Assembly (NCBI GenBank): GCA_030762935.1
Contig: CM060900.1
Coordinates: forward strand, 108,528,620-108,592,619
From: Hymenopus coronatus
Taxonomy: Eukaryota; Arthropoda; Insecta; Mantodea; Hymenopodidae
Direction of reading: 5' to 3'
DNA length: 64,000 nucleotides
Shown piece by piece: positions 1 to 11,944 of the stretch (the first letter of the stretch is position 1; each line of letters starts with the position of its first letter). The notes under the pieces are model-generated. The model had not been told where the DNA came from. It saw only the letters and a list, made by a program, of their open reading frames with translations, and searched no databases. The position numbers were made by a program, and so were the translations under genes.

Positions 1-637
1 CGTATGACGAACATGGCAACAATGTGAGAGAGTGACTACATGACTATTTTTTTTTTTTCTTCCTGAGAGGCGCATAGTTTTTTCCCAGACATGGATGTGG
101 CAGAATGGGACTGTGACATCAATGTGGCAATCGTTCCTTGTCTACTTCCTAACACTGTAAAATACACCGCTATTTTCTCTGTCTCCTATTCATGCGGTAG
201 AGTGACTCAAAATGACGTATATACTCTTTGTTATTATTTTTCAGCAAAGAACTCACACTGAAATGCAATTTCTGTTTGTTACACTCCTTAAACCTGTTGC
301 ATGTTGAATCTGCTTTTCTGACAGTACATTCCCAACGACGACGTTTTTCAAACTGAAGCCTGATGATTGCATCAACACTCTCGTTATCCTTGGAACTTTT
401 CTTTCTTCCGCATCGCCCTTGCACTATTCCATCGATTCATGTGACTAACCTTGTTGGTGGTGGTTTAGCAATTTCAACGCTAAACCTCAACAACATTCTC
501 CAGTTTCCAATAACATTTCAGTACGCACTTTGGTTCACTATAAAGATATGAACGGTTTCTATGCCATCCATCACCTTCTGAATCTCACTTCGTTGCTGAG
601 AAGTAATGCTTCAAAGAGTAAGTGTGTGTGCATGTGT
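1..637. other. Unassigned intergenic sequence
   Basis: No gene, RNA or repeat is recognised here. A minus-strand open frame at 170-424 gives 84 residues, rich in Lys and Arg. It has no recognisable domain, promoter or second copy in the window, so I treat it as chance. Confidence 0.5.
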
Positions 638-1002
638 ATACATACGTACGTACATACATACATACATACATACATACATACATACATACATACATACATA
701 CATACATACATACATACATACATACATACATACATACATACATACATACATACATACATACATACATACATACATACATGCATGCATGCATGCATGCATG
801 CATGCATACATACATACATACATACATACATACATACATACATACATACATACATACATGCATGCATACATACATACATACATACATACATACATACATA
901 CATACATACATACATACATACATACATACATACATACATACATACATACATACATACATACATACATACATACATACATACATACATACATACATACATA
1001 CA
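638..1002. repeat. (CATA)n microsatellite with embedded (CATG)n blocks
   Basis: About 350 bases of near-perfect CATA tetranucleotide repeat. Two blocks (about 778-806 and 858-867) switch to CATG (read TGCA), which suggests one A-to-G variant unit was amplified by slippage. The repeat makes long Tyr-Ile-His-Thr or Met-Tyr-Val-Cys open frames in several frames on both strands; these are artefacts. Confidence 0.97.
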
Positions 1003-1286
1003 GGATGGGAGGTGAATGCTTGCAAATATTTGTATTGAGGACGATGTGAAGATCCAGTATTTGCATGTTTTTAGCTACTTTATAAAGTTGTGTTCATAAA
1101 GAGAATTTCACGACGTTTTAGGATGGCTATTGTTCCATATCTCAGACGTTCAATTGTTTACGTAACAGATCACACAGTTGACTGTCCTGTGCCCCCTGCT
1201 CTTTACCCTGCCCGACTATGAGTAGACGCAAAACGCGTTACTGAGACATAGCTCAGAGCTGTTCAAAACACATTACAATACGTGAT
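1003..1286. other. Unassigned sequence
   Basis: Nothing recognisable between the microsatellite and the repeat that begins near 1287. Confidence 0.5.
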
Positions 1287-1565
1287 ATTTATGTTGAAAT
1301 ATGACAATTTTTTCTGATTCCTGGCCGGCCTAGGAGACGAGGTGCATTAATGACAATTCGAGTGCTGGAAAACCCTGTCACAGTCATCCTTCACTGCCTA
1401 TTACTCTCTCAGTAAGAGTTGTAATTGTGTTGTTAAAAGTTATGCTTGTTTTTTGGCAGTAAAATATGGAAAATATGCTGATACTTTTCGTCGTCCTTGC
1501 TTCGCTAGCTCTCGTATTGTTCCAAGCGGGAGTGAGAAACGAGAGAATACTTAGAAATCGGTAGC
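1287..1565 (+). repeat. Repeat shared with 34582-34862
   Basis: About 280 bases align with 34582-34862, including the shared strings tccttcactgcctattact and gttgtaattgtgttgtta. In this copy the repeat runs straight into decayed transposase sequence, so it is probably the 5' part of that DNA transposon. The second copy lacks the transposase. The outer boundary is estimated from where the two copies stop matching. Confidence 0.7.
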
Positions 1566-1566
1566 A

Positions 1567-2190
1567 AGAGATATTGTGTGTCGCGTGAACCATTTCTTCA
1601 CTGATGAATTGGAGGCATTGAAATCTGGAAAACCAACTTTTTCAGTAGCGCAGGTGTATCTTGTATTTCGATTTACAGTTTGGTACAGGAAAAGAAGAAC
1701 GTAGATGTAAACGGGACTGCTGTTTCAACCCCAGGAAAGGAACGACCCAGCAGAAAACTTCAGTTGATGCCTTTACAAAATGTGCTATACGGCGTACAAT
1801 TTATGGCTGATATAAATTGCATATCTTGCCGAGCTTAAATTATGTTAATTAAGCTTTAAAGGATGCAGATATTTTCGATGGAAGTACCTGGGAGTTGCGT
1901 AAGAGCATCACTGGCTTGGGTTTCATTTGGTAAAGAATAATATGAGGCCTAAATTCCTACTTGAAAAACTCCATATGATGGCCAAAATACTTCATTTTTA
2001 AGAAAAGTGAAAGATTTAAGAAATGCTGGTCGACCAATTATCTATTTAGATGAAACTTGGGTGAATGTTAATAATTGTAAAGGAAAAATATGGATTTCCA
2101 ATGTTAGTGAATCAGAAAATCCTTTGGGCGAAAGAGCATCCTTTTCGAAACAATTGCTTATCCGAGTCCTGTCCTGTACACGGTCTGTGT
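1567..2190 (+). pseudogene. Decayed IS630/Tc1-like (DDE_3) transposase
   Basis: Three stretches in different frames together resemble the arthropod DDE_3 transposases of the IS630/Tc1-mariner superfamily. Near 1567-1665 there is a helix-turn-helix-like start (RDIVCRVNHFF). Near 1765-1930 a middle part includes DAFTKCAIRRTIYG and WELRKSITGLGFIW. At 2007-2192 lies KDLRNAGRPIIYLDETWVN, where the Asp of YLDET is the expected first catalytic residue. Stops and frameshifts separate the parts, and everything beyond the first catalytic Asp is missing. A fragment from the opposite end of a related protein lies at 60152-60440. The family call rests on motif memory only. Confidence 0.72.
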
Positions 2191-2295
2191 GAAAAAAAAA
2201 CAATTAAATTAATACAGTTCGAACAATATTTGGCTACACTATAAAACCCTGAACTTGAAAGTACTTAACGACATTGTAAGTCGGCATTGGGGTAT

Positions 2296-2475
2296 GTCAT
2301 CTCAAAATAATTTGAGATCACCTTGTTTACCGGGAAACATGTGAGTCAGCTGAGGAATTTAATCCTGTACCGGAACGTTGTCATAGTAGCTCAGTGGTAG
2401 AGCAACCGGGAGATTCGTGGTTCAAATCTCGGCTATGACATCGAGCTTTTCAATCTTACTCTACCTATCCAACAA
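2296..2475 (+). mobile_element. SINE-like repeat with tRNA-like core (family I)
   Basis: The core at 2379-2440 has a perfect 7 bp acceptor-type stem (tgtcata with tatgaca), an A box (agctcagtggtagagc) and a B-box-like ggttcaaatct. It is only 62 nt long and has no proper anticodon arm, so it is tRNA-derived rather than a working tRNA. The upstream part, with ctcaaaat..tttgag and ggaatttaat, recurs at 62168-62350. That shows a dispersed repeat. Confidence 0.65.
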
Positions 2476-2671
2476 TTAACTTAAAGCTATTCATAATCTT
2501 TCCGTCTGTTAATATATTTTATGCACTAATAATTTTGTCATATAATATATTTTATAATAATTTTGTTTTACATTTATGTATGTTAAAATATTTTATTTAT
2601 ATTATTTATAATACTATTTCTTTTATAAATATATCCATTATCAAATATAGTATTCACTTTTAAATTCCACT

Positions 2672-2712
<41 letters not shown>

Positions 2713-2719
2713 TTATTAT
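2476..2719. repeat. A+T-rich tract with (TTA)n microsatellite
   Basis: Very A+T-rich sequence ending in about 40 bases of pure TTA repeat at roughly 2673-2713. No gene is seen. Confidence 0.85.
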
Positions 2720-2965
2720 TTATATTTGTTGTTGTTTTTTAACATGTTGCATTCTTTTTTCCCTTTCCTTCCTTTTTTCCGCTTTCTTTTCTTTTTTTCC
2801 CTTTTTTCCTTTTTCTTTTTTTTCTATGCAACTGTTGTTTACCCTTTTTTAACTTACAGATACACATACATGTACAAATTTACAAACTTTTATGCCCAAG
2901 GCGGAACTCGAACCCGCGCTCCCCTGCGCTACGAAGCACCAAAACTAGGCTATGTAGGTGCTATA
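2720..2965 (-). mobile_element. tRNA-derived SINE, family D
   Basis: On the minus strand a tRNA-like head near 2895-2965 carries the B-box complement aactcgaaccc. It is followed by a body that ends in a T-rich stretch on the plus strand, meaning an A-rich tail on the element strand. The same arrangement (tgcccaaggcgg..ctcgaaccc) recurs at 25900-26135 and, more worn, at 49400-49560; a plus-strand relative is at 26266-26400. Confidence 0.65.
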
Positions 2966-3624
2966 CGTTTATCAATTTTGTTCACACGGTTGTATGAATA
3001 TACCAATTTATGTTCATGTATTTCATGAGAAACAGAATAGGCTCTAACCTAAAACCCGAGGTCTACAAATTACATTACATACATACCAAAATCAGAAAGC
3101 TGATCATGCTTGACTTGCGTTGTAAATCTTCCTATGTTAAATATGTTCTGAAATTCTAAGCTTCTCAGGAGAATTGGAGAAATAAGGTATTTACCTCTCA
3201 AGTGAGGCTTGCGTTACTCAATTTCCTCGCTTTACTGAGTAAACTGCGCGGTAATCAAAGGAAATATGGAGTTACAGGCAAGTCAAATTGATTTAAGCCA
3301 ATAGCATTTACTTAACCTCATTTCATGCACCCTTATCTTTGATTACTCAGGCGCCCTTCCTTCTTCTTAATTCATGGATTACGTTTCAAGTAGGAAACAC
3401 CTAAGAAATGTTTCAGAAGCTTTCAACAGTTGATGAATGCAAATTATAATTAATATACTCACTAGGTAGTTCATAAATAAGGAATAATGCTAAGTACTCT
3501 CTATCATGTACAACAATGTGCTTAGTGGGTACAGAAGATATTTAATTTCATCCGAAAATTCGGCACCCACATTTTACCAAAAATTCATCTTTTAAAGTCA
3601 CCTATCCCCAAAAAATCTTGGAAC
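2966..3624. other. Unassigned sequence
   Basis: About 660 bases with no recognised repeat, RNA or coding signal. Confidence 0.5.
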
Positions 3625-3995
3625 TTGTGGGTGTATGTTTTTGAGCAACATAACTGAACAAGAACAAAATCGGTTAAATACCAAACTTAATATCTCAATT
3701 CAGCATTTTCCAAGGATGCGAAACGAAGATTTTCTAGAAAACGTCCCACCCAAACTACCAACTACAGGGAATATTTTTTGCTTTCTCTGCTTCGTACATA
3801 GTATATGTAGAGAATGATTCCACTCCATCAAAAAACTGGCTAACGAGATTTCACTGTAAATACACGTTTTAGGGTACCTTGTATCCAAAAAAACAAAAAA
3901 AAAAAAACAAGCATTTTTAGAAAAATTTCTGAGTTTATGTGTGTATGTATGCGTGTGAACACGATAACTCAAAAACGAAAATTTGGTTAAATGCC
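3625..3995 (-). mobile_element. Repeat H, two minus-strand fragments
   Basis: The first piece (about 3625-3770) is an internal block with the family marker ccaaggatgcgaaacgaag. The second (about 3771-3995) begins again at the hairpin end (ctttctctgcttcgtacata) and runs to the gataactcaaaaacgaaaa block. Two partial copies are therefore joined in the same orientation, a decayed tandem. Confidence 0.75.
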
Positions 3996-4899
3996 ACAGT
4001 CGCTGGCTGACTCCAGTGTTGTCTAGTTAGTAGTATACCCACTAATCTATTTGCATTTAATGGCTGTAGAAGTTATGGTAGATTTTAAAAATATTTTGGT
4101 GGTTATACGGTAAATTTGTAGTTAAAATCACTTAAGTCATTGAATATACGTCAAACATAAATATTTATGTGTTGCTAATACCTCTTAAATTTCCTTCACC
4201 AAGAGTGGAATTTAAATTACTTTAGGATCCTCACAGTTCACTTTGAAGGCTAAGGAAGCTGTAATTCCTTTGGGTACGGCAGTGACCGCGCCTCACAGCT
4301 CTAATTAGAGCAAGCCATTACTCACGGAATGGAGTCAGTCAAGGGTCAGTGATAGCGAACCTCTTAATTTCCTGGTTTGTTATTGTTTAATCAGGTTTGA
4401 GAGATAGCTGAAACAGCTAAGATGATGTTCCACGTCACCGTTGTGTGTTCAAAATTAGTAAGCTGAAGACAAGCTGTTGCGATCCTAACGAATAATGAAT
4501 GCTTTTAAATGTTTAGAAATAATTATTATAGTATATCGACACAGCATAAGGGTCCTTTATTTGAAACAACTTACTGACATTTTTGTGCAGTCATGCGGTG
4601 TACGTTCTAATATAATAATTAGATTTATGATCCTGTGCTGTACATTTTCTGTTTGAAGTGTTAGGTTAGTTTGCCATGGCACGTTTCGTAATGCTGTTCT
4701 AGCTTTAAATTGCAGCATTCTCTTAACTTGATAACTTGATTGGTCTCATATTTCTGGTTAATCGACAAACTCAATGCATAAAGAAAAGTCCTGTAGTTTT
4801 GTTGATCGCACGAAATATATTTATATATCTAGTGATTTTTGGTGGCTTTGAATAAGCTTTATGGTGAGAAATCATATTTCTCTGTTGGCAACATTGGAA
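3996..4899. other. Unassigned sequence
   Basis: About 900 bases with no recognisable gene or repeat. Confidence 0.5.
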
Positions 4900-4989
4900 T
4901 GACAGAGTTGACGTATAACAGAACGTCGAAATTCTGTACATCAATACTGATGGTTGGTCTGGTCACTATATATTTTCAGATTACACTGC

Positions 4990-5665
4990 TGTAGGCCTGC
5001 TATATATTCAGCTTAGTAAACTGATGCCTTCAGTGTAGAAGTTTGCAGGCTTTCAGGCCTAAGTCACTTACAGTGGGCAGGAACAGGTTTGTTTCATTTG
5101 CAAGGATAAAATGCATCTGAAAGCTGATTGTCCTCAACTCTGGCAACGCAACTGTTCCTTCCCGGTTCCGACTGCAGCGAAGGCTATGGCTGATTTGTTA
5201 GAACAAGTGACTGGCGGTGTGCCAAGAGTCTCAACAGCAGCAGACGTGCAACAGGACGTGTCACCGTTTACTATTGTTTCCTCCCCTATTCGGACAGGCA
5301 ATCTCGGAGAATGCCAATATTAACAACCTCGTCCGACGGTGCTGCCTTGGACTCCTTAGAGAGCAGTCGTCCAGAAGGGGAAGCAGTCTCCAAGAAGTTG
5401 AAAGGTGAGAACTTCCCGTCTCTGAGGGTTGAAACTGTACATCGGAAATTCCCACTAGAAAAAGAGACGCCGTTGCGGGATTCCCGACTTCGTAAAATGG
5501 AACCTCCACAACACGAAGACGACACGAAAACTCCTCCCCCTTTGGTCGGAGGATGTGGACCGCTCCTTGCCTTTGGTGGCTAAACGAATACATTCTTGCG
5601 ACTCCGCAGTAACCCCGGGTGGTGATTATGACATACCTGATAAGAAAGCTAAGTTTCGCTAAAAC
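4990..5665 (+). pseudogene. Decayed retroelement gag/ORF1 with one CCHC zinc knuckle
   Basis: The reading frame around 5030-5323 contains VTYSGQEQVCFICK followed by DKMHLKADCPQ. This is one C-X2-C-X4-H-X4-C zinc knuckle, preceded by the short strand typical of LINE ORF1/Gag proteins. Coding-like sequence then moves to the next frame at 5311-5583 (a charged Ser/Lys/Pro-rich stretch) and back to the first frame near 5552-5662 (DVDRSLPLVAKRIH), so at least two frameshifts have occurred. Two in-frame stops lie just upstream of the knuckle. No reverse transcriptase is seen nearby. A non-LTR ORF1 is the likeliest source; an LTR-element gag is possible. Confidence 0.6.
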
Positions 5666-6261
5666 ACAAGCGTCCGTAGGCATTACCGTCAGTACGAGAC
5701 AAACCGATGAGAACAGGGCAGAACCGTTTGCTGGTGTCTAGTCTATTAGTAATGCTTCATTCCATTGTTTGTGCTACATACATATGTAATTCTCTTTTCT
5801 TCACGGTTTTCTAAATGATACTTCTTCACAACTTTGTCGCTATTAATGTAAACGACATTCGCCATCCGGTGACTACGTGCCACATTTCTATAGATCCATG
5901 ATGTCGACGTGGGATTTTTACAGTAAACGAATGTGCATACTCTCAATTTTCTGAAAATATGAGAACTTTGTGAGTTTAGATCGGACGGCCGTAGAACGGC
6001 ATTGATTTACAGAAAAGGGATGGATGCAACTAATAACAACCTCCTCCCTTCTGGACGCCTCATCTCCGCGCTGTACATCTAAATAGTCTTTGTCAGCCTA
6101 TATGCACTTTCTAAATCTCAACGTAGACGTGAACGTGAATCTTTCCCATCGTCGGCATATGGCTGCGGAATAAAAATTCTAGCCCTTCCATTTTGCCGGA
6201 AATGGCAAAGAATGCAATCAGTTTCATACACGACTTTGTCATAATGGGCGAGTAGTTTCTG
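5666..6261. other. Unassigned sequence
   Basis: No supported feature. The minus-strand 66-residue frame at 5746-5946 has no recognised domain. Confidence 0.5.
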
Positions 6262-6356
6262 AAACCTCTGCCTGATAAAGAGGTCTCTGAGCAAAATTAA
6301 GTGGTCTTTCACGCCAAATATAGAATGGGACGCTGAGAACCACAGCAATTAAAGAG
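6262..6356 (+). mobile_element. SINE family E, 3' fragment
   Basis: The stretch from about gagcaaaattaagtggtct through gaaccacagcaattaaagag matches the 3' part of the family E copy at 18178-18450, with few differences. The tRNA-like head is absent, so this is a 5'-truncated insertion. Confidence 0.8.
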
Positions 6357-8361
6357 CGGGTCGATCTCATTGAGAGGGATGAAATGAAGGTAGCTGAGGC
6401 TGGTACCCCACTGGCAGATTTTAACTTTAAACTGCCCCGTTGAGTTCTGCAACTGTTTTAATGCACGCAACGATATCTGTACATGTAAAATACCAAGCCC
6501 CTACATTCCTGGCTGCGCAGACCAGTGCAAGTGTTAAGAATTGAACTTAAGTGGAAGGCAAAAGACGTACAAGGTCGCGCGCAATATATTGGTTGTAATG
6601 GTAAAACATTAAAATTTAAAACAGCTACATATAATTACATCATAAGGATGCCTGGGTTGGAAATATTTGCCACAACACATTCTTTATTATCGTCATCGTC
6701 TATGCATAGGGTTTAGAATGTCCTGTTGGGAGTTAGATCAGATTACTTCATTGTCTTGGCAGAATTTCATCCCACAAATAAACTAAAGTAATATTATCTT
6801 TGAATTTAACTATCGCATACCTGCATTTAAAGTGTTTTACGAACGGAACGTAAGCATCACACAGAGCATAATTCAACTTTAGTTCTGTTTTTCGCAGTTT
6901 CTTCTCAGTGATTCGATGTATACTTTCTGCTTTTTACTTTAATGCATAAAGCAGTCAACCAGAATTATAAAAAAGGCTTGTTACGTGTGTCTCTGCAGTA
7001 AAGTGGTCAAAATGCTGAATTAAAAATGCAACATATGGGTTTGATTCTAGGCTGATGAAGCAATTCTTATTTTATTATCATTATTCCCCACCCTCAAGGG
7101 CCTGGAAATATGAATGCGATACTGAATCTATGTTAAGTTAATCGAGAAGTACAGCTTTACTGTACCCCTCAGCAGCTATAGAAGATCAAAGTGGTAGTAC
7201 GACGATATTACCTAATATACGGTATGTAAATAAAAACAAATAAATAAAATGATTTCGCAGAAAAAAGCAGATAGCTATGCGATACTAGATTTTCAGAGAA
7301 GGCATGTACAGTATAAAAATAAAATAAATGTGAAATTAGGTACGTGCATTCCTCTTTTGTAAAGTACATATATTCAACTCGTTAAGTAAACATTTTCTAT
7401 CAGTATTTGTGTTAGATAAGATACATACATTAATATGTGCACCACGGGAGATCAGTGCTTCCTGAAATAATTCATAAACAAATCTACAATTAGAGTCCAT
7501 TATTACTTAATGTTGTTTATGTTCTTACATTTTTGCAAAATTCCTTTTTAGCACCCTGCAAAGTTGTGTTTCAGTCTAAAATTTGCAGATTTGAAAAACC
7601 AATTTTTCGCAAAATGTTTTGAGCTATAGCCCGTGGTATTTCGATGGCACAAATTCGTCACGTATCAAAGCAGCTAACCACTTACTCAGCAATTCTGGTT
7701 CATGTATTGAAAACCTGAAATAAATTATCATTCGCTTAGTGACCGAGGAAGCCCACGAGTATAAATCGGAATGAATTTGGAACACAAATCACAAATGTTA
7801 CAATTTATTCTTACCGATGAAAAGCGATCTCTGAATTATTTTTCCGGTCGTTGGTACAATTATGCAGCATAGGACTGATCCATGTTCACTATTAAACTCT
7901 AATTAACCTTTAAAACATCCCGCTCTTAAAGCCTTAAGCGTAGTGAGCATGAACATACGGCAAAAAGCAAGTATTTGCTCTCCCTCTGCGCAAGAGGTTT
8001 CAATCGGCAACAGCAACACTAGCGCCAGCGGTGTGTTTAGGTAATGTAATTCCAAGGTATTTGTCAAATATGTGGCTGCTGGGCCACCTGGTAGTCTACA
8101 AACCGTATAGAGAGCAAGCTCAGGCAGTAAAAGCTATATCAAAACTCGTGTAGTCATCCGTGAGGCAGGTTTAAAAAGCGAATCCTCTATAAGTGTATTA
8201 GATGCAGTAACTCTTGTTAGATAATACATTTGATTTATACAGTTATGGAAAAGTAAAATTGGCTGTTCTCTTCGAAGATATCAACGGAAATATTTTGTAC
8301 CGTATACCTTATTTCGCCACAGCAGCCAATGAAATGTAACTGGTCGCTTGACAATTAAAAA
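6357..8361. other. Unassigned sequence, 2 kb
   Basis: I see no gene, tRNA or repeat shared with the rest of the window here. It is A+T-rich, with short scattered stops in all frames. Confidence 0.5.
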
Positions 8362-9220
8362 AAAATGTGATGTGTACCATTCACATGACTTTTTCCATAT
8401 CCCTGCAACAAATAATTCTTAAAAAGCTTATACTTCTATTTACTTTATGCTAATCAGAAAAAATTAACAGAAATAGTCTTATTACTCGCTTCCTTGTAAG
8501 TAGGAGCGAAATAAGGGACAACCGTAGGTTAAAGTGATAGTCAAAAGCTGGTTGCTATGTCAATGAAGTTCCTTTGTTTATATGGATAGGAGTTGGCAAG
8601 TTCCTGTGTGAGAAAAATATACGTTTTTCATAGCAGAAACCAAAAATAAGGAATGTCACAAAAACGACGAACTCCACGAAAAAAAATGTATATAACATAA
8701 ATTGTGTGCTTTAAAGTCCTCTACATTTTTTGTGAAGTAAGTTTTTGTCCATCTCTTACGGTTTAGTAGTCATTCAAAATTTAGTAAAATTCAACCGGAA
8801 TAAACTACTCTTCAGAGGCTATTCCCAGAAAATTCAAGATATACACTTCATTTGTCAGGTAAATATGTTTAATATCAGAAATTTTAATCAAAATCGTTAT
8901 AGCCATTTTTGAGAAAATCAAAATTTTCGAAAAAAGTTCCATGTAAAGGGTAGTTGGGGGTCGGGGGATTTTTCTCAAAATCTTCGTGTCGCATCCCTGG
9001 AAGATACTAAACGTAAATACCAAGTTTGGTATTTTACCTACTTTTCGTTATCGTGTTCACAGACACACGGACACACACACCCACACACACACGGACCTTT
9101 TTGTGAAAAAGCTTTTTTTGGATATTAGGGACCCTAAAACATATATCGGTATCGAATTTTTGGTGGAGTGCAATACTTTCTCTATACACTATGTACATAG
9201 TGCGTATGGAGAAAGTAAAA
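8362..9220 (+). mobile_element. Repeat H, near-complete copy
   Basis: It runs from the tgatgtg...cattcacatgact end to the hairpin end cactatgtacatagtg followed by gagaaagtaaaa. In order it contains the gctaatcag block, the Lys-rich spacer, the tcttcgtgtcgcatccctgg block, a CA-rich stretch near 9060-9095 and the aatttttggtggagtgcaat block. Another copy follows immediately in the same orientation. Confidence 0.88.
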
Positions 9221-9825
9221 ATATGATGTGTTACACTCACACGACTTTCTTAGCTGCTCTACAAACTTCTTACAAAAAATAATTCTTCTTTCTACACGAT
9301 GCTAATCGAGATAAACATTAGCAGAATGTTCGTATTACTTAGCTTCTTATAAGTAGAAGGGAACTATGGGAATGCACTAGGCTAAAGTGATAGTCAAATG
9401 TTTTATAAGCCATCGCTATGTGATTGTCATTGCAAATCGCTTTTTTGCTTGGCCAGGAGTAGAACAAAAGAAAAACGGACACTTCCTGTCTGAGAAAAGT
9501 ATAAGTGCTTCACAACTGAAATCGATAACAAGGAATATCTCGGAAACGGTTACCTCCACAACAAAAACGAATAGGGCATAAATTGTGTGTTTTGACTAGA
9601 ACTACAGTTTTTGTGCAGTAAGCTTTTTCTTATCTCTTACGTTTTAGCAGTTAAGCAAAATTCGGAAAATTCATCCAGAATAAAGAGGTCTTCAGAGGCT
9701 ATTCCTAGAAAACTCAAGATATACATTTTATTTGGGATGTAAATATCTTTAATATACGGGATTTTAATCAAAATCGTAAGATGTATTTTTGAGAAAATAA
9801 AAAATTATCGAAAATTGTTATTGGT
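9221..9825 (+). mobile_element. Repeat H, second head-to-tail copy, truncated
   Basis: It begins with tatgatgtgttacactcaca directly after the end of the preceding copy, with no spacer beyond a shared A tract. It is lost after the attttgagaaaat block, so the hairpin end is missing. Confidence 0.85.
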
Positions 9826-9837
9826 TACAATTGTAAA

Positions 9838-10100
9838 CGTTTTAATCTTTTCTCAAATGGGAAGTCATCTTATGTTTCATATAGCTTTTTTTTTTTTTTT
9901 TTTTTTTGCTAGCGACGCTATAATAACTGAATTTCATTGTTCCATATAGCGATAATTTTTAAAAGATTGGACAATCATTATAGTATAATGTATTCCGTTA
10001 TTTCCCTTCTACTTACAAGGAAGCAAGTCATAAGACCATTTCTGTTAATATTCATCTGATTAGCATGATGTAGATAAATTAAAATCTTTTGTAAGAATAA
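9838..10100 (-). mobile_element. Repeat H fragment, minus strand
   Basis: It contains ttttctcaaatgggaagtca, a 20 bp T tract at about 9888-9907, cccttctacttacaaggaag and gattagcatgatgtagat. All these are in the order expected for the 5' half of the family on the minus strand. Confidence 0.75.
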
Positions 10101-11944
10101 TCTGTAGAGGTGTTGAGGATGACCCGTATTCGCCTAACTGAATACGATCTAATTCAGATTTAATTCTACGGGTCGAACTAAATAAAACAGTGGCTGCCTC
10201 TACGTTTCTGTGCAGACTTGAATTTAATAGGGGTCCTCTCTGCAGCCATCTCAATCATGAATCGATAAACATTAGCAATCACTTCTGGTGTTTGTAATTT
10301 ACTGGTGGTATTGTTTAGTCCATTTTTTTTTTCCGGTATGCGTCACGAGGAGCGGTACTCACGTTATCATGGTACAGGACAGACTGATGCTGGTTACATG
10401 GTTGCAAATTGCCGGCCGACCTCAGCATCAGTTCCTCCACTGTGCATCATGTTGATAGTGTTCACGTTTATTTGCAAGCACAATAATATAGGAGGAATAA
10501 ACATTAGCAGAAATCAGATATCTAGTTCCTTTATTTTACCGTGACTCTTCTCTTTCGCGCTCCTCTCATTTCCTTCCCGTCTGTTTCACCCTGTTCCTCG
10601 CACAGTTTTTCTGTCTATTTTCCGCGCCCTCTCTTTCATCCCTATATTCCTTCCTTTTCTGCCTCTCCTTCACATTTTACTCTCTTCCAATTTCTCCCTC
10701 TCCAATTACTTTTACTTAGAAAATAAGTTTATGAAGCTGAAACCGGGCGAGGCGAATCTGTGGTAACGTCAGAAGCTCGCATTCGGAAGTTTCTGGGTTA
10801 GATTTACGTCAGCCGCTATTACCTTTTTTTTTTCGTCATTTCTCCTGTTGGCAGGTGATTGCTCGAGTGATTCTTCTTCTACTAGTTATTTGCCATCCCC
10901 ACCACTACCTTTTTTCGTTTTGGGTGTTTGATTGGTCTACTGAGACCCCTTTCTCGGGAGCTTGTGCCGTTTCTATGGAGACCCCTGGGGCACGGGGTTT
11001 AGGCAGTGTTAGTCAGCACCAGGATGTTCTCTACCTGATATCATTAGCGACCCCTTCCCTGCTAACGTACATCGTCGTCTGGATCTGGTGAACCTTCGGG
11101 TTTTCTCCTTATTCTTCCTTTCCCGCGATCATGTAAGCAAACAGGATCATTTTGGCTTATATGCGTTGTCGTGTGTGTGAAGTCGATGGGACTCTGTACT
11201 GCAGCCACTGGCTTATTGTACGCCAGAGCCCAGAAGGATAAGATGAGAGTAATTTCAGAGAGCGACCGAAACCGGACAGCGCGAAAGAGCCACCGTGGAG
11301 TGTCCTTAACTATTCTAAGCAGTTCGTCAACCCGATGCGGGGAGTGCTAGGAGCCCGCGCCTCAGGTCTAATCAAACCCCCTGAGTGTACAGACGACTTC
11401 CAACGCCATCCCGCCACCGAGAGCTGTATTTCCCGAGCGCAGTCAGCACCACGGGAGGGCGCCACCACCGAAGTCCTCGCCAACATTTACAACCCTGAAA
11501 GAGGCCGGTTGTATAAAATGTAGATGAAATGGAGGTTCAGGAATTTCGGGGCAATGAAGAAACCTCCCCAAAATTTGCCTAGTGAAAGCCCCCAAGAAAC
11601 TGCGTGTCAGAGAGTTCGGCCCCGAGAATCAATCCCACTACCTCCCCAATGACAGTCACAGACGGCCAGTGATGCTGTACTCCAGTTTCAGACTCCTCCT
11701 ATTTTTCAAACAGATAATGTTCCAAATACTCAAATCTCTGGTGTGTATTCTTGTGTCTCTCTATTTTGTTTTTCCCTCCTTTACCAAAAGAATCGTATCA
11801 GACAATGAATACAAGTATGAACTAAATATGAATATGAGCTCGGAGATCTGAAGCACTTAAGATACTTAGTATTCTTGCTTTTTATAGTGTTTAACTCCCG
11901 CTTTTACTACTACGGCACCGCAGGCGAGATATCCTTGCTGACGT
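10101..11944. other. Unassigned sequence with C/T-rich tract
   Basis: No supported gene. The segment 10540-10720 is strongly pyrimidine-rich. At 11882-11935 there is a short match to the 3' tail of SINE family A in inverted orientation (ttaactcccgcttttactac, compare 54240-54290). Open frames of 61-90 codons here have no recognised domain. Confidence 0.5.

Noticed and set aside
530..1066. Six overlapping open frames of 138-161 codons on both strands
   Set aside because: They are translations of the CATA repeat, which has no stop in several frames.
2379..2440. A tRNA gene
   Set aside because: The acceptor stem and A box are good, but the sequence is 62 nt with no normal anticodon arm, and it belongs to a dispersed repeat.
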